A stretch of DNA of 64,000 nucleotides from Sphingobacterium sp. CZ-UAM. GTDB taxonomy: Bacteria > Bacteroidota > Bacteroidia > Sphingobacteriales > Sphingobacteriaceae. Positions 9,190 to 16,332 of this stretch are shown piece by piece. The stretch is from positions 124,001-188,000 of the forward strand of contig NZ_MTCM01000004.1 in assembly GCF_002000245.1 (NCBI RefSeq). The letters are read 5' to 3'. The notes under the pieces are model-generated. The model searched no databases, had not been told where the DNA came from, and worked only from the letters and a program-made list of their open reading frames with translations. A program made the translations under genes and the position numbers. Numbering within the stretch: the stretch's first letter is position 1; each line of letters opens with the position of its first letter.

Positions 9190-9274
9190 GGAGAGTTGGC
9201 AGAGTGGTCGAATGCGGCGGTCTTGAAAACCGTTAACTGTCACAGGTTCGGGGGTTCGAATCCCTCACTCTCCG
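9190..9274 (+). tRNA. tRNA-Ser(UGA), copy 1
   Basis: An 85-nt class II tRNA. Acceptor strands GGAGAGT and ACTCTCC pair perfectly, the anticodon loop CTTGAAA gives anticodon TGA, there is a long variable arm, and the T loop is TTCGAAT. CCA is not encoded. It is identical through the tRNA body to the copy at 11937-12021. Confidence 0.95.
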
Positions 9275-9276
9275 CA

Positions 9277-9398
9277 GAAAAAGCCTTTCAGCAATGAAAG
9301 GCTTTTTTCGTTGCATTCGGATTCGAACCAGAAGCGCTGGCCGGGGTTCGAACTTTATCATCGCGGGTTATAACAAGCGGATGTGGGACGCGATAAAT
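9277..9398 (+). repeat. 122-bp tRNA-tail repeat, copy A
   Basis: The block after tRNA-Ser copy 1 (terminator plus a conserved tail containing GATTCGAACCAGAAGCGC and ending GATAAAT) recurs at 9414-9535 and 12024-12145. All three copies are 122 bp, with only scattered differences. Confidence 0.85.
9281..9308 (+). terminator. Rho-independent terminator of tRNA-Ser copy 1
   Basis: AAGCCTTTCA (9281-9290), loop GCAA, TGAAAGGCTT (9295-9304), then T residues. It is part of the 122-bp tail repeat. Confidence 0.85.
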
Positions 9399-9413
9399 CA
9401 CTCACTTTCTGCA
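9397..9413 (+). pseudogene. 17-bp relic of a tRNA-Ser 3' end
   Basis: The 17 bases directly before repeat copy B match the 3' end of the tRNA-Ser gene (through GCA) at 14 of 17 positions. This is what remains if a middle tRNA of a tandem array was deleted while its tail survived. Confidence 0.6.
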
Positions 9414-9535
9414 GTAAAAGCCCTTCAGAAATGAAAGGCTTTTTTCGTTGCATTCGGATTCGAACCAGAAGCGCTGGCCGGGGTTCGACCCTTATCATCG
9501 CGGATTATAGCAAGGGGATGTGGGAAGTGATAAAT
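9414..9535 (+). repeat. 122-bp tRNA-tail repeat, copy B
   Basis: Second copy of the tail, including a slightly altered terminator hairpin (AGCCCTTCA/TGAAAGGCT). It has no intact tRNA in front of it, only the 17-bp relic. Confidence 0.85.
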
Positions 9536-9612
9536 ACCGACAATGGATTCACGCGTGACATTAGGCAAAAGTAAAATCAATGGTTGTATAGTATGAAAAT
9601 ACTTCGATACAA

Positions 9613-9954
9613 CTATTCCTCATTGGAATGTTCCAATAGGACTTTTCCCCAATCGTTCAATTTCCAAAGCACGTCCACTAATTTTTCACCCAATGGCGTA
9701 AGTGAATATTCAACACGGGGCGGTAATTCATTGAAGATTTTTTTGCTTAAAATCCCGTCTTGCTCCAACTCTTTTAGGTGCTGGTTTAAAACCCGTCTAT
9801 CTACTTTGGCAATACCCCGCAACATTTCGCTCGGACGTTTTTCACCCTGGTTTATGCGCCATACAATCGGAACTTTCCATTTGCCGCTAATGGCATTTAC
9901 AGCAAATTCCAATGGGCAAATCTTTTCTTCTATCGCTAGTTCCTTTGTTTTCAT
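9613..9954 (-). CDS. HxlR-family transcriptional regulator
   Basis: A 113-residue winged-helix protein with the HxlR signature: CPLEFAVNAISGKWKVPIVW, then RPSEMLRGIAKVDRRVLNQHLKEL and PPRVEYSLTPLG. HxlR proteins of this type often sense electrophiles or oxidants through the N-terminal cysteine, here Cys 13 in KICPLEF. It is divergent from the peroxiredoxin gene across a 92-bp gap, so it probably controls that operon and itself. It lies inside the segment bounded by duplicated tRNA-Ser genes. Confidence 0.9.
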   Translation of the reverse strand: MKTKELAIEEKICPLEFAVNAISGKWKVPIVWRINQGEKRPSEMLRGIAKVDRRVLNQHLKELEQDGILSKKIFNELPPRVEYSLTPLGEKLVDVLWKLNDWGKVLLEHSNEE

Positions 9955-10046
9955 AAAATTGACTTTTTTATCCCATAGGGGTAATTAAATGCGGTATTGT
10001 GATTCTGAATTTACTTTCAAAACTTTGCAAAAATAGTAAACAAAAT

Positions 10047-10685
10047 ATGAAAAATTTAGCACAGCAGATTGAAGAACTAAATAGAAATTTAGCAAAACAA
10101 CTTCCGACAGAAGTTTTAGAAGTATTTGGCAAATCCATTCAAGACTTCAAAGCAAAAGGCATAGGGGAACGCAGTATCAGAACCGGCGAGAAATTTCCTG
10201 ATTTCATCTTGCCAAATACAAATAATGAAACAATCGCGTTAAAGGAACTTCTAAAAAAAGGGAAAGTAATTGCGGCTTTTTTTCGTGGCAGTTGGTGTCC
10301 TTACTGCAACCTCGAATTGAAAGCATTACGGGACAACCTCAGACAGATTACCGACAGAAATGCAACACTTGTGGCAATTTCTCCCCAAACCTCCGACTAC
10401 AGCAAAGAATTGAAAAACGACCATCATTTAAGTTTTGAGTTATTGACGGACAAAGAAAATGTTTTGGCCAAACAGCTCGGTATTTCGTTTGGGCTTCAGG
10501 ACTTCATAATCCCGACTTACGGTAATCTGGGAATTGACTTATCAGAATACAATGAGACCGATAAAAACGAACTGCCTATCCCTGCAGTTTTCGTAATAGA
10601 TACCAATGGAAATATCACATACAGGTTTATTGACACCAACTATATGAACAGGATAGATATTCAAGAACTGATTGAACAATTATGA
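10047..10685 (+). CDS. Peroxiredoxin-like (AhpC/TSA) thiol peroxidase
   Basis: A 212-residue protein of the AhpC/TSA-redoxin superfamily with a CxxC-type active site, GSWCPYCNLELK, in a thioredoxin fold (about residues 45-212). Such proteins reduce peroxides, or in some subgroups act as thiol oxidoreductases. I chose the ATG at 10047 (MKNLAQQIEEL); the upstream alternative at 9999 gives an unlikely N-terminus. The stop codon overlaps the start of the DNA-repair gene by 4 bp (ATGA), and the HxlR gene is divergent, so the three look like one stress-response module. Confidence 0.85.
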   Translation: MKNLAQQIEELNRNLAKQLPTEVLEVFGKSIQDFKAKGIGERSIRTGEKFPDFILPNTNNETIALKELLKKGKVIAAFFRGSWCPYCNLELKALRDNLRQITDRNATLVAISPQTSDYSKELKNDHHLSFELLTDKENVLAKQLGISFGLQDFIIPTYGNLGIDLSEYNETDKNELPIPAVFVIDTNGNITYRFIDTNYMNRIDIQELIEQL

Positions 10686-11488
10686 ATGGAGTAAAAAGAA
10701 AAGGAGCAAGAAGTGCAAAGGATATTCCGATAGATATTTTAGCACAGCTAAACCGTGGTGAGATTGAAACCGCCAACCTTGTGGAATGGTTGGCGGTTGA
10801 CCAAAAAATTCTGCTTGAAAACTTGCTGAAACAGCACAAAAGAACGAGTTATTTAAAATCTGTTCTGTCTAAAATAGGTCAACTTAAAAAGCAGACCGTA
10901 AACACGGTAAACGAAGCTATCGGAACAGGGCTTTTTGAGCAAGTGGCGCAAGAAGACGATAAGGAATTTTTGGCAATTATGTCAAATCATACTGCCGACC
11001 TCGTTCGTTGTTGGGCGACCTACGCCATCGGAAAAAATGAAAATCTGAATATAACCGAAACCCTTAATGAAATCCGATTCTTTTCGGCAGACAAACATTT
11101 TGGCGTAAGGGAAATCAGTTGGATCGCTGTTAGGAATAAAATAAACGGGGATTTAGAAAATAGCGTTGCCATTCTTGCAGAATGGACAACCAGCGAAGAT
11201 GAAAATATAAGACGGTTCGCCACGGAAGCAACCAGACCCCGTGGCGTATGGTGTACGCATATTGAGTTGTTGAAACAAAATCCTCTATTGGGTTTACCCG
11301 TCTTGGAGCCGTTGAAATCCGACCCTGCAAAATATGTACAGGACAGCGTTGGTAATTGGCTGAATGATGCCAGTAAAACCTGTCCGGATTTTGTAAAGGA
11401 ACTCTGTGAGCTTTGGGAAAAAGAAAGCGGAACAAAAGAGACTAATTACATTATTAAAAAAGCATTGCGGACTATCAATAAGCAATAG
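10682..11488 (+). CDS. AlkD-like DNA alkylation repair protein (HEAT repeats)
   Basis: The 268-residue all-helical protein carries the DNA alkylation repair family signatures RFATEATRPRGVWCTHI, LPVLEPLKSDPAKYVQDS and VGNWLNDASK near the C-terminus (about 170-235). AlkD enzymes excise N3- and N7-alkylated purines using HEAT-like repeats. It overlaps the peroxiredoxin gene by 4 bp and is co-transcribed with it. Coupling a peroxidase to an alkylated-DNA glycosylase under an HxlR regulator suggests a response to reactive electrophiles that hit both thiols and DNA; this last step is inference. Confidence 0.87.
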   Translation: MNGVKRKGARSAKDIPIDILAQLNRGEIETANLVEWLAVDQKILLENLLKQHKRTSYLKSVLSKIGQLKKQTVNTVNEAIGTGLFEQVAQEDDKEFLAIMSNHTADLVRCWATYAIGKNENLNITETLNEIRFFSADKHFGVREISWIAVRNKINGDLENSVAILAEWTTSEDENIRRFATEATRPRGVWCTHIELLKQNPLLGLPVLEPLKSDPAKYVQDSVGNWLNDASKTCPDFVKELCELWEKESGTKETNYIIKKALRTINKQ

Positions 11489-11894
11489 AAAATATTCAAG
11501 TAACTACTTAAATTTTTATACTTCATATAATCCTGTTTTTCTCAAATTAAAAACAAACGTAAATATCATCCTCTAAGACCATACAATTGGCCGGATTGAG
11601 GTGTAATGGATTCAACAATTTTTTCGAGTTATCTAAAATCACATATGATAGGAATTTGATTATGCATTATCCCGTAAATCCAAATGACACAAAAAATAGT
11701 CTATACTTTCCCACTGTATATACTCAGCAGGGAGCTTTTCAGAGATAGATATGACTCTATCTGCAGAGCCCCATACTCCTGCTTATTTAAGCAGTGTATA
11801 AAGTTCATAAAAATACCATCAATAAACAACTGGTTTTCAAGACTGTTTTATTCAAAAGACATCCGACAGGATCCGTTAACAAAGAAAAATGTAA
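11489..11894. other. Non-coding stretch between AlkD-like gene and second tRNA-Ser
   Basis: About 400 bp with no ORF I believe in; short frames present have no recognisable content. There is no integrase, transposase or inverted-repeat end. It may be scar sequence from the rearrangement that duplicated the tRNA unit. Confidence 0.4.
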
Positions 11895-11901
11895 AATAAG
11901 T

Positions 11902-11932
11902 TTTGTAAATCTGTTCAGAATTTCTACTTTTG
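11902..11932 (+). promoter_or_regulatory. Promoter of second tRNA-Ser: TTTG-N19-TACTTTTG
   Basis: TTTG 11902-11905, 19 nt, TACTTTTG 11925-11932. Nearly identical to the promoter at 9155-9185; the duplication therefore includes the promoter. Confidence 0.85.
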
Positions 11933-11936
11933 TCGC

Positions 11937-12021
11937 GGAGAGTTGGCAGAGTGGTCGAATGCGGCGGTCTTGAAAACCGTTAACTGTCACAGGTTCGGGG
12001 GTTCGAATCCCTCACTCTCCG
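11937..12021 (+). tRNA. tRNA-Ser(UGA), copy 2
   Basis: Identical in its tRNA body to copy 1: acceptor GGAGAGT/ACTCTCC, anticodon TGA, long variable arm, no encoded CCA. Followed by the same terminator and tail. Confidence 0.95.
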
Positions 12022-12023
12022 CA

Positions 12024-12145
12024 GAAAAAGCCTTTCAGCAATGAAAGGCTTTTTGCATTCTATCAGGATTCGAACCAGAAGCGCTGGCCGGCGTTCGAAC
12101 TTTATCATTGCGGATTATTGCACGGGGATGTGGGACGCGATAAAT
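12024..12145 (+). repeat. 122-bp tRNA-tail repeat, copy C, with terminator
   Basis: Third tail copy. The terminator hairpin AAGCCTTTCA/TGAAAGGCTT lies at 12028-12051. Compared with copies A and B there is a small compensated insertion/deletion near 12052-12066, but the total length is again 122 bp. Confidence 0.85.
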
Positions 12146-12227
12146 CCCTTTAAAAAAAAATCGGAGTCTTTTCATTTAGGTATTCTTGTACTTTTTGTAG
12201 CTTTATGCAATTAACCGATTAACTTTT

Positions 12228-13007
12228 ATGGAGTCATCCCAATCCAAATATTACCTGACCGCAAAGAAGTTCTGGAAGACAGTTGTGGACATCGAGAAAA
12301 CAGCGGATAGTTATCAATTACAACAACAGATCGAATTTCATAAACGCTTATTAAATATATTTCAAGCCGGTAGTTTCTATTATATAGTGTTCAATATGTA
12401 TACTGGGGATCTCGAGATTGTCAGCGAAGGAAGCGAAAATCTTCTCGGATATAAACCAGAGGAGCTTTCTCTTCCACTCTTCATGGAACGCATCCATCCT
12501 GACGACAAACCTTATTTCCTCAACTTTGAATATAAAGTCGTAGAGTTTTTTAAGAGTTTACCTTATGAAAAAGTAAAGAACTATAAGGTTCAGTATGATA
12601 TCAGGATCAAAAGAAAAGATGGGCAGTATATTAGGATCCTGCATCAAGCCATTCAGATAGATTATGACGAAAGAAACTTCTATCGGACCCTCTCTCTGCA
12701 TACCGACATATCCCATATAAAACAAGAAGGAAAGCCCTGTTTCTCGCTTATTGGACTTGATGACGAGCCCTCTTTTTTCAATATTCAACTTGATCAAGCA
12801 TTCACAAAATCCTATGATATATTTACAAGGCGAGAACGAGAAATTTTAAAATGTATTGTTGAGGGCAAGATGAGCAAATCGATCGCTGACGAACTATGCA
12901 TAAGTCTTCACACCGTGAATTCTCATCGCAAAAATATTCTTGCAAAAGCTGGAGTAAAGACACCTGTAGACCTGATAACCAAGGCTATAAAGGAGGGCTG
13001 GGTATAG
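12228..13007 (+). CDS. PAS-LuxR transcriptional regulator (paralogue 1)
   Basis: A 259-residue protein: a leading helix region, a PAS-type sensor (about 45-165, with NLLGYKPEEL and IRIKRKDGQYIRIL) and a C-terminal LuxR helix-turn-helix (about 197-259, with FTRREREILKCIVEGKMS and LHTVNSHRKNILAKAG). No receiver or kinase domain is present, so the PAS domain probably senses the signal directly. About half its residues match the protein at 18145-18927 over the full length, so they are paralogues. The targets are unknown; it does not sit in an obvious operon. The stop lies 14 bp from the convergent ogt stop. Confidence 0.88.
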   Translation: MESSQSKYYLTAKKFWKTVVDIEKTADSYQLQQQIEFHKRLLNIFQAGSFYYIVFNMYTGDLEIVSEGSENLLGYKPEELSLPLFMERIHPDDKPYFLNFEYKVVEFFKSLPYEKVKNYKVQYDIRIKRKDGQYIRILHQAIQIDYDERNFYRTLSLHTDISHIKQEGKPCFSLIGLDDEPSFFNIQLDQAFTKSYDIFTRREREILKCIVEGKMSKSIADELCISLHTVNSHRKNILAKAGVKTPVDLITKAIKEGWV

Positions 13008-13021
13008 GTTAAGATATGAAT

Positions 13022-13552
13022 TTAATCAAACAATGTGGGAGTCCGATCTTTCATTTCCAGATCAATAAGAATAGATTTATTTTTTAGGCCTCCTGCAAAA
13101 CCAACCAGCTTACCGTTCCCACCGATCACCCGATGACAGGGCACAATAATGGATATCGGATTTTTGTTCAATGCACCACCGACTGCGCGTACAGCTTTGA
13201 TATCGCCAAGCTGGCGCGCCAGATCCCCATAGGTCTTTGTTTGGCCATAAGGAATAGCGAGCAAAGCTTCCCACACCTTAAGCTGAAAGGGAGTTCCCTG
13301 CATATCCAGCGGCAGATCAAACACAGTACGCTTGCGATTAAAATACTCCATAAGTTGCTGTTGCGCGAGTAAAAGTATAGGCGCCTGATCATTTCTATTC
13401 GGCATGTACAGCTTTGTACGGGTATAGTCCTCACCTTCCCATAGTACTGCCGTAAGACCACGCGTGGTCGCCACAAGTCTTATACTCCCTACCGGAGATG
13501 CAATATCTGTATAGACAAGTCCCTTATCCTGATCCATATTTTTTATTGGCAA
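13022..13552 (-). CDS. ogt: Methylated-DNA--protein-cysteine methyltransferase
   Basis: Ogt/MGMT removes the methyl group from O6-methylguanine by irreversible transfer to its own cysteine. The suicide-cysteine motif IIVPCHRVIGG gives Cys 139, and the DNA-binding part shows FQLKVWEALLAIPYGQTKTYGD. The length (176 residues) fits the single-domain Ogt form without an Ada regulatory part. Start at 13552; an internal Met at codon 6 is possible. It is convergent with the PAS-LuxR gene and about 1.5 kb from the AlkD-like gene, so two alkylation-repair genes lie close together. Confidence 0.95.
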   Translation of the reverse strand: MPIKNMDQDKGLVYTDIASPVGSIRLVATTRGLTAVLWEGEDYTRTKLYMPNRNDQAPILLLAQQQLMEYFNRKRTVFDLPLDMQGTPFQLKVWEALLAIPYGQTKTYGDLARQLGDIKAVRAVGGALNKNPISIIVPCHRVIGGNGKLVGFAGGLKNKSILIDLEMKDRTPTLFD

Positions 13553-13920
13553 GTTACTAATCTTTTTGATTTCATTTCCCGTACCGAAAACATGTTTCTA
13601 GCCAAACAGCCACAGCAACCTGTCTGTATTATATAACCACCACAATGATTTTATGATGGCCTCAACTTTTTGTGACAACCGTACCAGAGAAGACAAATTG
13701 CCAACTATAGTAGATAGTATCATTATAAATCCATTGTTAACACTGGTTAATCTTAATCATTCGTCTTCTACTAGACGATCCCTAACCTATTGTAACAGAA
13801 TCGCCTAAAAAAACAAAGAAAGAAAACGCTTTTAATTGTCAAAAAAACTATGGAATAGTCCACTCTTGATCATCATATAAATGAGAATGAACAAGAGTTA
13901 TAACCTAAAGACCGAGCATC
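13553..13920. other. Intergenic region, divergent ogt and exbD-like genes
   Basis: 368 bp with no credible ORF, RNA or strong hairpin. It must contain the promoters for both divergent genes. Confidence 0.4.
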
Positions 13921-14457
13921 ATGGCAGAATTAAACCAAAAAACACAAGAAAGCGGAAAGAAAAAAGTTAGAACCCGGAAAATGGCTCCAAAGGTAGATCT
14001 GACAGCGATGGTAGACCTTGCTTTTCTTTTGATCACCTTTTTCATGCTGACCACAACCTTAAACAAGCCTGCAGCAATGGATATTGCCATGCCAGACAAA
14101 ACAAAGGGCGAGGCTACCCCACAGGTACTCATTGACGAAAACCGGACAGCGACATTAATCCTTGGTAATGGAAAATTTATGTGGTATCATGGCGACTTCA
14201 AGAAGCCCATTGCTTTTTCAGCGAAATCAAGCGATATCGAGAAAACCTTACCGCAGGTGCTCGTGCAATTGAAAGCAAAGATCAGTTCCATGCCCAACAG
14301 TAAGGATATGATCGTCCTGATTAAGCCGAGCAAAGAAGCAAGGACAAAAGATGTCATCCATACAATTGATGAGATCAAACATCAAAACATCACACGGTAT
14401 GTCATTGGAAAAACACAAGAAGAAGAGGAAAAACAGCTATTGGCTTCCATTCAGTAA
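13921..14457 (+). CDS. ExbD/TolR-family biopolymer transport protein, orphan
   Basis: A 178-residue protein with a basic cytosolic N-terminus, one membrane helix (about 29-46) carrying the conserved proton-path Asp 32 in VDLAFLLITFFML, and a periplasmic domain of about 130 residues. ExbD with ExbB uses the proton gradient to energise TonB. No exbB or tonB gene is adjacent, which is unusual since these normally lie together; it must pair with subunits encoded elsewhere. Base composition does not differ from its neighbours by eye. Confidence 0.88.
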   Translation: MAELNQKTQESGKKKVRTRKMAPKVDLTAMVDLAFLLITFFMLTTTLNKPAAMDIAMPDKTKGEATPQVLIDENRTATLILGNGKFMWYHGDFKKPIAFSAKSSDIEKTLPQVLVQLKAKISSMPNSKDMIVLIKPSKEARTKDVIHTIDEIKHQNITRYVIGKTQEEEEKQLLASIQ

Positions 14458-14584
14458 AACACCAACAAGCCTATGTATTCAATATTCGAAACAGGACTGT
14501 AGCGATACAAGCAGAATCAAAGACAGGAGAGCTATTCTATTTTTGGGTAGGCCCTCTTGTCTTTATGTTCAATATGACGGTGGA

Positions 14585-15151
14585 CTACCTTTTGTCTAAG
14601 TTTTCCCAATAACGCTCCACGTTTTCTTTCACCTCCGCAGGCAGAGAAGCGTAGTTGTCCGAATAGGAGGTCTTATTATATCCATCCTCCGCTTCTGCAC
14701 GCATCCGATAAAATTGTCCTTTATATAAAATCAGGGCAATACAGCTCAATTGTTTTTCGACATTCTCTTTGGGATGTCTGGAATAGATAAACACCGCATC
14801 CAATTTTCCATCTTTATCTGCATCAAAAAAGGCTTTTCGCGATTCCCAGACTGAAGTAATAATTCCGTCTTCTTGAATAGTTTCTTCTACTATTGGTACC
14901 CACATACCATCTATCCGCTGAAATTGCTGTGCATACAGTTTGTCCGGATCTGCTCCACGCTCCTCTTTCGAAAAAATGATGTAATTATCTTCCTTTACAG
15001 TCTGAATATGTTCAACCTGCAGTACCCGTTTGCCTTTAAACGGAAAACCTGAAGACTGAAAGTTTTCTTTATTGACTGAAATATCGGTGATCTGTGCCTG
15101 CGCAATGGAGCATCCCATCATAAACAGGATAAAAAGCATATATTTTCCCAT
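14585..15151 (-). CDS. Exported protein of unknown function with EF-hand-like loop
   Basis: 188 residues with a signal peptide (1-20, MLFILFMMGCSIAQAQ). The mature part is mixed alpha/beta and contains FDADKDGKLDAVFIYS (about residues 110-125), a D-x-D-x-D-G-x-x-D pattern like calcium-binding loops. I do not recognise a named family. Cys 15 lies in the signal sequence but does not form a convincing lipobox. It is convergent with the ExbD-like gene and divergent from the hemoglobin gene. Confidence 0.7.
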   Translation of the reverse strand: MGKYMLFILFMMGCSIAQAQITDISVNKENFQSSGFPFKGKRVLQVEHIQTVKEDNYIIFSKEERGADPDKLYAQQFQRIDGMWVPIVEETIQEDGIITSVWESRKAFFDADKDGKLDAVFIYSRHPKENVEKQLSCIALILYKGQFYRMRAEAEDGYNKTSYSDNYASLPAEVKENVERYWENLDKR

Positions 15152-15332
15152 ATGTTCTCCCTAAATATGTAATTAAATTACTGACAATAAAAGAAAAATA
15201 CAAAAGTTTCACATACATCTTTACATCAGCTTGATTCTATTCTCCATTATTCTCCCTAGATTTATATAATTATTCAGACTGTGGCGGTTTCCTATCAGGT
15301 AGCTGTTTCACAAAAAATAGGTAAACAATCCG

Positions 15333-15725
15333 ATGAAGCAGGACATCCAAACCATTGAGGACATTAAAATATTAGTCGATCAGTTTTACACTACTGTTCG
15401 CGCGGATAGTCTCATTGGCCCCATTTTTCAGGAGCGCATACAGGACAATTGGAGCGTACATCTGGAAAAAATGTATCGCTTCTGGCAGACAATCCTCCTG
15501 GATGAACATACTTACTTCGGTAGTCCATTTCCACCCCATATCCCCCTACCTATTGAGGCGAAACATTTCGACCAATGGCTCCTTTTGTTTGAAGCGACGG
15601 TCGATCGTCTATATAAGGGTGAAAAAGCTGACGAAGCCAAATGGCGTGCACAGAAAATGGCACAGATGTTCCAGTTTAAAAAAGAATATTTCAATGCCAA
15701 CCCTAAAAAGAAACCGCTAATATAA
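15333..15725 (+). CDS. Group III truncated hemoglobin
   Basis: The 130-residue length and the pattern around AKHFDQWLLLFEATVD (proximal His 78) plus the helix HLEKMYRFWQTILL fit group III truncated hemoglobins. These heme proteins bind oxygen or nitric oxide; the group III role is not settled, with detoxification or oxygen delivery proposed. It is a single gene with its own upstream region of about 180 bp. No flavohemoglobin or nitric-oxide regulator is beside it. Confidence 0.87.
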   Translation: MKQDIQTIEDIKILVDQFYTTVRADSLIGPIFQERIQDNWSVHLEKMYRFWQTILLDEHTYFGSPFPPHIPLPIEAKHFDQWLLLFEATVDRLYKGEKADEAKWRAQKMAQMFQFKKEYFNANPKKKPLI

Positions 15726-15919
15726 ACATTTAGTATTCCAGGTTCAATATGCAGTCTCGCGTGATTTTCCATCAGCATTTCAAATAAATCCTCCTCAGTA
15801 TCCGACAGATAATTATTTTCGCAGTCGCCACTCTCTTTTTTTATAACAATTTGTTCTACACAGGCAACAAAAACTAAAAATCAAAACAATACATTCAAAT
15901 AACAAATTTTAACATTTTT

Positions 15920-15940
15920 TATTCTACATAATGTAGAATA
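15920..15940. promoter_or_regulatory. Perfect 21-bp palindrome, probable BlaI operator
   Basis: Half-site TATTCTACAT, central A at 15930, and its exact reverse complement. The core CTACAT/ATGTAG resembles the TACA/TGTA core of BlaI/MecI operators. It lies just upstream of the -7 box at 15946, where a repressor would block RNA polymerase. Confidence 0.75.
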
Positions 15941-15945
15941 TATTC

Positions 15946-15953
15946 TATATTTG
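15946..15953 (+). promoter_or_regulatory. -7 promoter box TATATTTG of the blaI-M56 operon
   Basis: Matches TAnnTTTG; it follows the palindrome by 5 nt and precedes the ATG at 15958 by 4 nt, implying a near-leaderless message. Confidence 0.55.
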
Positions 15954-15957
15954 TAGT

Positions 15958-16332
15958 ATGAATAAATTATCAGCGACTGAAGAACAATTGATGGGATACA
16001 TCTGGGACATGAAAAAGGCCTTTATGAAAGATATTATGGAAGCCTATCCCGAACCCAAGCCCGCTCCAACGACAATTGCGACATTATTAAAACGGATGAC
16101 CGAAAAAGGTGCTATATCGTATGTATTATATGGTAATTCGCGTGAGTATTATCCCTTGTTCGACAAAGACAGTTATTATCTTGCACACGTCAATGATATT
16201 GTTGAAACATATTTTGATAATTCAGCATTAAAATTTGCTTCTTTTTTCACAAAGCGATCGCAGTTGACCAAAGAGCAATTGGAGGAACTGAAAAAAATAA
16301 TTGATTCAGAAATTAAAAATAAAGCGACATGA
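15958..16332 (+). CDS. BlaI/MecI/CopY-family repressor
   Basis: A 124-residue winged-helix repressor with the family pattern: LSATEEQLMGYIWDM, helix-turn-helix PTTIATLLKRMTEKGAISY, and a C-terminal dimer helix. BlaI-type repressors bind palindromes as dimers and are inactivated by proteolysis triggered by the partner BlaR1-type membrane peptidase. The partner gene overlaps by 4 bp (ATGA) immediately downstream, and a perfect palindrome covers the promoter, so autoregulation is likely. In Bacteroidota many such pairs are not next to a beta-lactamase; the beta-lactamase-like gene at 37637 is 20 kb away. Confidence 0.9.
   Translation: MNKLSATEEQLMGYIWDMKKAFMKDIMEAYPEPKPAPTTIATLLKRMTEKGAISYVLYGNSREYYPLFDKDSYYLAHVNDIVETYFDNSALKFASFFTKRSQLTKEQLEELKKIIDSEIKNKAT

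Noticed and set aside
9536..11894. An integrase, transposase or att core that would prove a genomic island.
   Set aside because: None is visible; only the tRNA/tail direct repeats support mobility.
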